DNA from: Paraburkholderia tropica
GTDB lineage: Bacteria; Pseudomonadota; Gammaproteobacteria; Burkholderiales; Burkholderiaceae
Length of the DNA: 64,000 bases
Assembly (NCBI RefSeq): GCF_914484835.1
Contig: NZ_CAJZAR010000042.1
Coordinates: 28,816-92,815 of the forward strand
Reading direction: 5' to 3'
Part shown: piece after piece, positions 61,599 through 64,000 of the stretch
How the letters are laid out: each line of letters opens with the position of its first letter
Position numbering within the stretch: position 1 is the first letter of the stretch
Notes under the pieces: model-generated
Told to the model about the DNA's origin: nothing
Seen by the model: the letters and a program-made list of their open reading frames with translations, nothing else
Database searches by the model: none
Position numbers and translations under genes: made by a program

Positions 61599-61769
61599 CT
61601 ACACAATGCCAAGGTTAGCGGGCAAATCTGCAACAAAATCGCCACGCTCTCCATCGCTGCTGGCGAGGTTACTCATACAGGCAACGACCGAGGCTTTCTC
61701 TGCATCGGGCATTGCGCGTAGCACGTCAGCGATCTGCTCCATTGCCTCAACTGCTGCGTCTGGGTTCAT
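61599..61769 (-). CDS. 56-residue protein, unknown function
   Basis: A short gene with a good ribosome site (GAGG, 5 bases before ATG 61769). The product begins MNPDAAVEAMEQIADVLRAM and ends DLPANLGIV; it is helical and acidic. It fills the gap between the Imm42-like gene and the DUF6572-like gene in the same orientation. No known family. Confidence 0.6.
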   Translation of the reverse strand: MNPDAAVEAMEQIADVLRAMPDAEKASVVACMSNLASSDGERGDFVADLPANLGIV

Positions 61770-61851
61770 AACATCCTCGCCCGAAAATTCGAGAAATATC
61801 GCATATCAACGACGATTCTTACGAGATGCTCATTTACCACATTTCTAAATG

Positions 61852-62364
61852 TCACTGAAAAGCATCTAGCAGGTTATCGAGTTCAGTGTAAATACTAGAT
61901 GCGATGGCATCGAATTCACCAGTCGCTAACTCGACAATCTTGACGTTGTTTCCGCTGTCGGGCGAATAGACAAGCTTCGATAGATCTTGGGAATCCACCA
62001 AATAGACCTGCCACGCGCCGAAAATATCGACGTGGGGGCAAACGTCAAAGCATGCCGGCATGAAGTCCGTAGGAGTCAGCTTTGCTAGATCGTTGCCGCT
62101 TTCGCTCAGTGATTCTTGAATAACGCGGAAAATCTCATTTTTATCGCAATGCGCCAAAAGCGGGGCGGTACGCTTCCCTGAGTCGCCAATGATGTATTGC
62201 ATCGAAAACAGGACATCGCGCAAGGAGACTCCTTCGTCAAAGGCCCCAACTTGTTCGCTCCCGATCCAATAACAAAATCTACCAAACATCCAGCTTCCGC
62301 CAGAATGTTCGTTTAACTCAAACTCAATCGCAAACCTTTCCTTGTCGCCGTAAAGCACTTTCAT
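61852..62364 (-). CDS. Imm42-like immunity protein
   Basis: 170 residues. GGSWMFGRFCYWIGSEQVG, GVSLRDVLFSMQYIIGDSGKR and GAWQVYLVDSQDLSKLVYS follow the pattern I associate with the Imm42 family, cytosolic proteins that neutralise a cognate polymorphic toxin. Its ATG overlaps a TGA that ends the out-of-frame tail of the preceding gene, showing former translational coupling. The matching toxin is not visible in the window. Confidence 0.75.
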   Translation of the reverse strand: MKVLYGDKERFAIEFELNEHSGGSWMFGRFCYWIGSEQVGAFDEGVSLRDVLFSMQYIIGDSGKRTAPLLAHCDKNEIFRVIQESLSESGNDLAKLTPTDFMPACFDVCPHVDIFGAWQVYLVDSQDLSKLVYSPDSGNNVKIVELATGEFDAIASSIYTELDNLLDAFQ

Positions 62365-62691
62365 TTCCCCAGTATTTTCATGGCACTAGGAGGAACCTTC
62401 GAGGACGGGATCGTGCCGCTGAAATGGACGGTTCCAGCATTGTCCGAGAAATATTGATAGTAGCGCGTGAAGTTCAGCGTATCCCCCGGGGCCCTGTTGC
62501 GCGACCTTTCCCACCTGTACGTAATTCCCGAATGAATCTGTTAGTGACGCGTACGACGAAGGCCCGTAGCTTCGCAACGAAGCAATAGCCTTCCTTACCT
62601 TAGGCTCGGTAGGATCGAGAGTCTCTGGTTTTCCTTCGACTTTAAGTCTCATCGCTACACTCGCAGCAGCCATTCCGATCAATTCATTCAC
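62361..62691 (-). pseudogene. Small immunity-locus gene with a 1-base frameshift
   Basis: The open frame starting at 62691 (GTG; or ATG 62673) gives GPSSYASLTDSFGNYVQVGK and then runs into unrelated sequence ending at 62386. Removing one base in the run CCCCCGGGG (62483-62491) restores a natural-looking tail (GDTLNFTRYYQYFSDNAGTV, then HFSGTIPSSKVPPSAMKILGK) whose stop overlaps the next ATG exactly. I therefore read it as a gene of about 110 codons with a frameshift or sequencing error. Family unknown. Confidence 0.65.
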
Positions 62692-63136
62692 TCGCCGAAA
62701 ATGCTCCTACTGTGACAAATACCTCACCGAGATCCACATCCGAAATAACACTGGCCTCAGTCGAACTATCAGGAAAATCTCTCTTGATTATCAGACTCCA
62801 CAGACCCGCGATAAGCTCCGCAACAACTTTGGCCTTGTCAAATGAGATCTCTTGGAAAATATCCGTAATTTCGATCATGTTTACCCACGCTTGGGCCTGC
62901 CCCGAACTCATCCCCTGGCTTCTATATTCGCGATATCTCGATTCGTCAAACCATTCATCTACAACGATGACGTTATCGAACATATTTAGCCGAGGGGAAA
63001 ACAAACGGGCCATACAAACTGAAAAATCCTGAGGCAGAATGCCTGTGGCTGAGACAGCGTGCATGAAATCCAAAACGGAGAATTTCCCGTTGTTTGCTCT
63101 GACAAAATCGTCATACTTCCAGTTCGCAATAGTCAT
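62684..63136 (-). CDS. Immunity-like protein, unknown family
   Basis: 150 residues, soluble and acidic (MTIANWKYDDFVRANNGKFS at the start, DVDLGEVFVTVGAFSASE at the end). No recognised domain. Size, acidity, AT-rich codons and place in the array suggest an immunity protein; this is inference. Its end overlaps the start of the next gene by 8 bases. Confidence 0.65.
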   Translation of the reverse strand: MTIANWKYDDFVRANNGKFSVLDFMHAVSATGILPQDFSVCMARLFSPRLNMFDNVIVVDEWFDESRYREYRSQGMSSGQAQAWVNMIEITDIFQEISFDKAKVVAELIAGLWSLIIKRDFPDSSTEASVISDVDLGEVFVTVGAFSASE

Positions 63137-63210
63137 TTCCCGTTATCCGTAGAAAATTCAAACGAGACTAAACGTGCAAAGCGAGCCACCACCGCGGAAG
63201 CCGATTCTTT

Positions 63211-63612
63211 TCATAGAGAAAAAATAGCATTCGAAGTTGTCGAGATGCCTGCATCCAAGAAATTTCGAAATATTTTCAATTCCTCTAGCACATCCTCGGT
63301 GTTTGCAGAGACTTTTAGGGGTGTCCAGTCGGCCGCCCAGCCACGCACAAATTCAAATTTAGGCTCGGTAGACATTCGCAAACCGCTCGCTTTTTTGTCG
63401 ATTTCTTGTTGAATAACTAACACGATATCAGGCGAAGCCTCGTCCTCTTCGTACTGGTCGAACATGGTTCCACAAATTTCATTTACTTCAGACCAGAAGC
63501 CCGACGCAAATAGCCACTCAGACAGTACGCCTGATAGCCGAAGTGTTTGTGAAGTACCATCATCGACAATGACAGACACGGTAGATTCTTTCATTTTCAA
63601 AATCGACCTCAT
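63211..63612 (-). CDS. Probable cognate immunity protein of the toxin at the right edge
   Basis: 133 residues, acidic, with segments such as SEWLFASGFWSEVNEICGTMFDQYEEDE and EFVRGWAADWTPLKVSANTEDVLEELKIFRNFLDAG. No family recognised. Its ATG overlaps the stop of the upstream toxin-end frame by ATGA, the usual coupling of cdiA and cdiI. A second possible start is ATG 63594. By position it would be the BcpI/CdiI of this locus. Confidence 0.7.
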   Translation of the reverse strand: MRSILKMKESTVSVIVDDGTSQTLRLSGVLSEWLFASGFWSEVNEICGTMFDQYEEDEASPDIVLVIQQEIDKKASGLRMSTEPKFEFVRGWAADWTPLKVSANTEDVLEELKIFRNFLDAGISTTSNAIFSL

Positions 63613-64000
63613 TTTTTAATCGAATCTGTATTCTTGAAATGAGTCAAGCCGTTCCTTACATCGCCTGAGACTCCCGTTTGAGTTGTCTTGCTCGGCTTTA
63701 TTAATGGAACATTGTTTGGAATCACGTTTCCGCTCTTGTCGAGATAGCCGCCGTTCGCCGCTTCAACTCTGAAGTAATTCCCCGCGTTATCGTAGATGAC
63801 AGAATCACCCGTCAGCTTGTTGGTGTACACAGTTTTTCCCGACTTCGTGTAATTAACTTGTGGATTAGCTCCCGCAATATCTTTGATCGCTTGATCCAAC
63901 GAAGCTTCTGACCAATTCGAGCTATGTGTAGCCGCACGGCCTGCGCCCTTCGGATTATAGACAGGACTATCGACGGTTTCGTTGTTGAGGTGCGTGCAAA
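63609..64000 (-). CDS. C-terminal end of a CdiA/BcpA-type polymorphic toxin, 5' end outside window
   Basis: About 130 codons reading in from the right edge without a stop. Segments such as YNPKGAGRAATHSSNWSEAS, DQAIKDIAGANPQVNYTKSG, TNKLTGDSVIYDNAGNYFRV, YLDKSGNVIPNN and the end GLTHFKNTDSIKK are of the kind seen at the C-termini of CdiA/FhaB or Rhs toxins, whose last residues form the toxic domain. Immunity genes and a CdiB homologue downstream support this. No VENN-like boundary is visible in the fragment, and the toxic activity cannot be named. Confidence 0.65.
   Translation of the reverse strand, partial: CTHLNNETVDSPVYNPKGAGRAATHSSNWSEASLDQAIKDIAGANPQVNYTKSGKTVYTNKLTGDSVIYDNAGNYFRVEAANGGYLDKSGNVIPNNVPLIKPSKTTQTGVSGDVRNGLTHFKNTDSIKK

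Noticed and set aside
60981..64000. Prophage or insertion element as the source of the AT-rich segment
   Set aside because: No integrase, transposase, terminal repeats or phage structural genes seen; the gene content fits a toxin-immunity module.

Overview
The window is a high-GC (about 65 percent by eye) bacterial chromosome segment, most likely from a member of the Burkholderiales close to Paraburkholderia or Caballeronia. This rests on the betaproteobacterial-type cellulose operon with bcsP, the intracellular PHB depolymerase, the Burkholderia-type general porin, the hmuRSTUV haem operon and the two-partner-secretion/contact-inhibition module. No rRNA, tRNA, CRISPR array, insertion sequence or prophage was recognised. 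About 3 kb at the right edge is clearly more AT-rich than the rest and looks horizontally acquired.

Layout. 1-6647 (minus): bcsD-bcsP-bcsQ-bcsA-bcsB, a cellulose synthase operon with ATGA overlaps, cut by the left edge, preceded by an 880-base regulatory region with several inverted repeats. 7531-10443: cupin, phaZ (PHB depolymerase) and a glutathione transferase. 10588-20652: two circularly permuted ATP-grasp proteins (one fused to alpha-E), two transglutaminase-like proteins (one fused to DUF2126) and a divergent zinc peptidase, a predicted but poorly characterised amide-bond-forming/cleaving system. 20688-26536: a PAAR protein, a small operon of secreted or lipoprotein-like products ending in an isolated FlgH homologue, an unpaired OmpR-type regulator, a lipoprotein and an LprI-like secreted protein. 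26755-28788: a regulator/kinase pair. 28880-32155: a Tat lipoprotein related to tyrosine phosphatases but lacking the catalytic Cys and Arg, an isolated FlhC homologue with its own strong promoter, and two unknown genes.

32313-37195 holds the most interesting candidate system: a REC-histidine kinase protein, a hybrid kinase whose membrane domain closely resembles the Vibrio quorum-sensing receptor CqsS, and a FabH-like ketoacyl synthase with an intact Cys-His-Asn triad directly upstream of that kinase. I infer a signal synthase/receptor/phosphorelay locus. 37572-39840: SDR with divergent LysR regulator and a small membrane protein. 40283-46577: a large CHASE3-type hybrid kinase, CheR, CheB and a REC-kinase, tightly packed. 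46649-49743: porin, TetR regulator and alpha/beta hydrolase, the last two each preceded by the same 16-bp operator-like palindrome. 49784-56248: hmuRSTUV haem uptake with a Fur-box-like site. 56991-58778: a tannase/feruloyl-esterase-family lipoprotein.

58918-64000 (minus): the C-terminal end of a probable CdiA/BcpA-type polymorphic toxin, followed by a row of small immunity-like genes (one Imm42-like, one frameshifted) and a CdiB/FhaC-type transporter. Their order, toxin first and transporter last, matches the bcpAIOB arrangement of Burkholderia contact-dependent inhibition loci. All family assignments are from reading motifs by eye; no database search was run.
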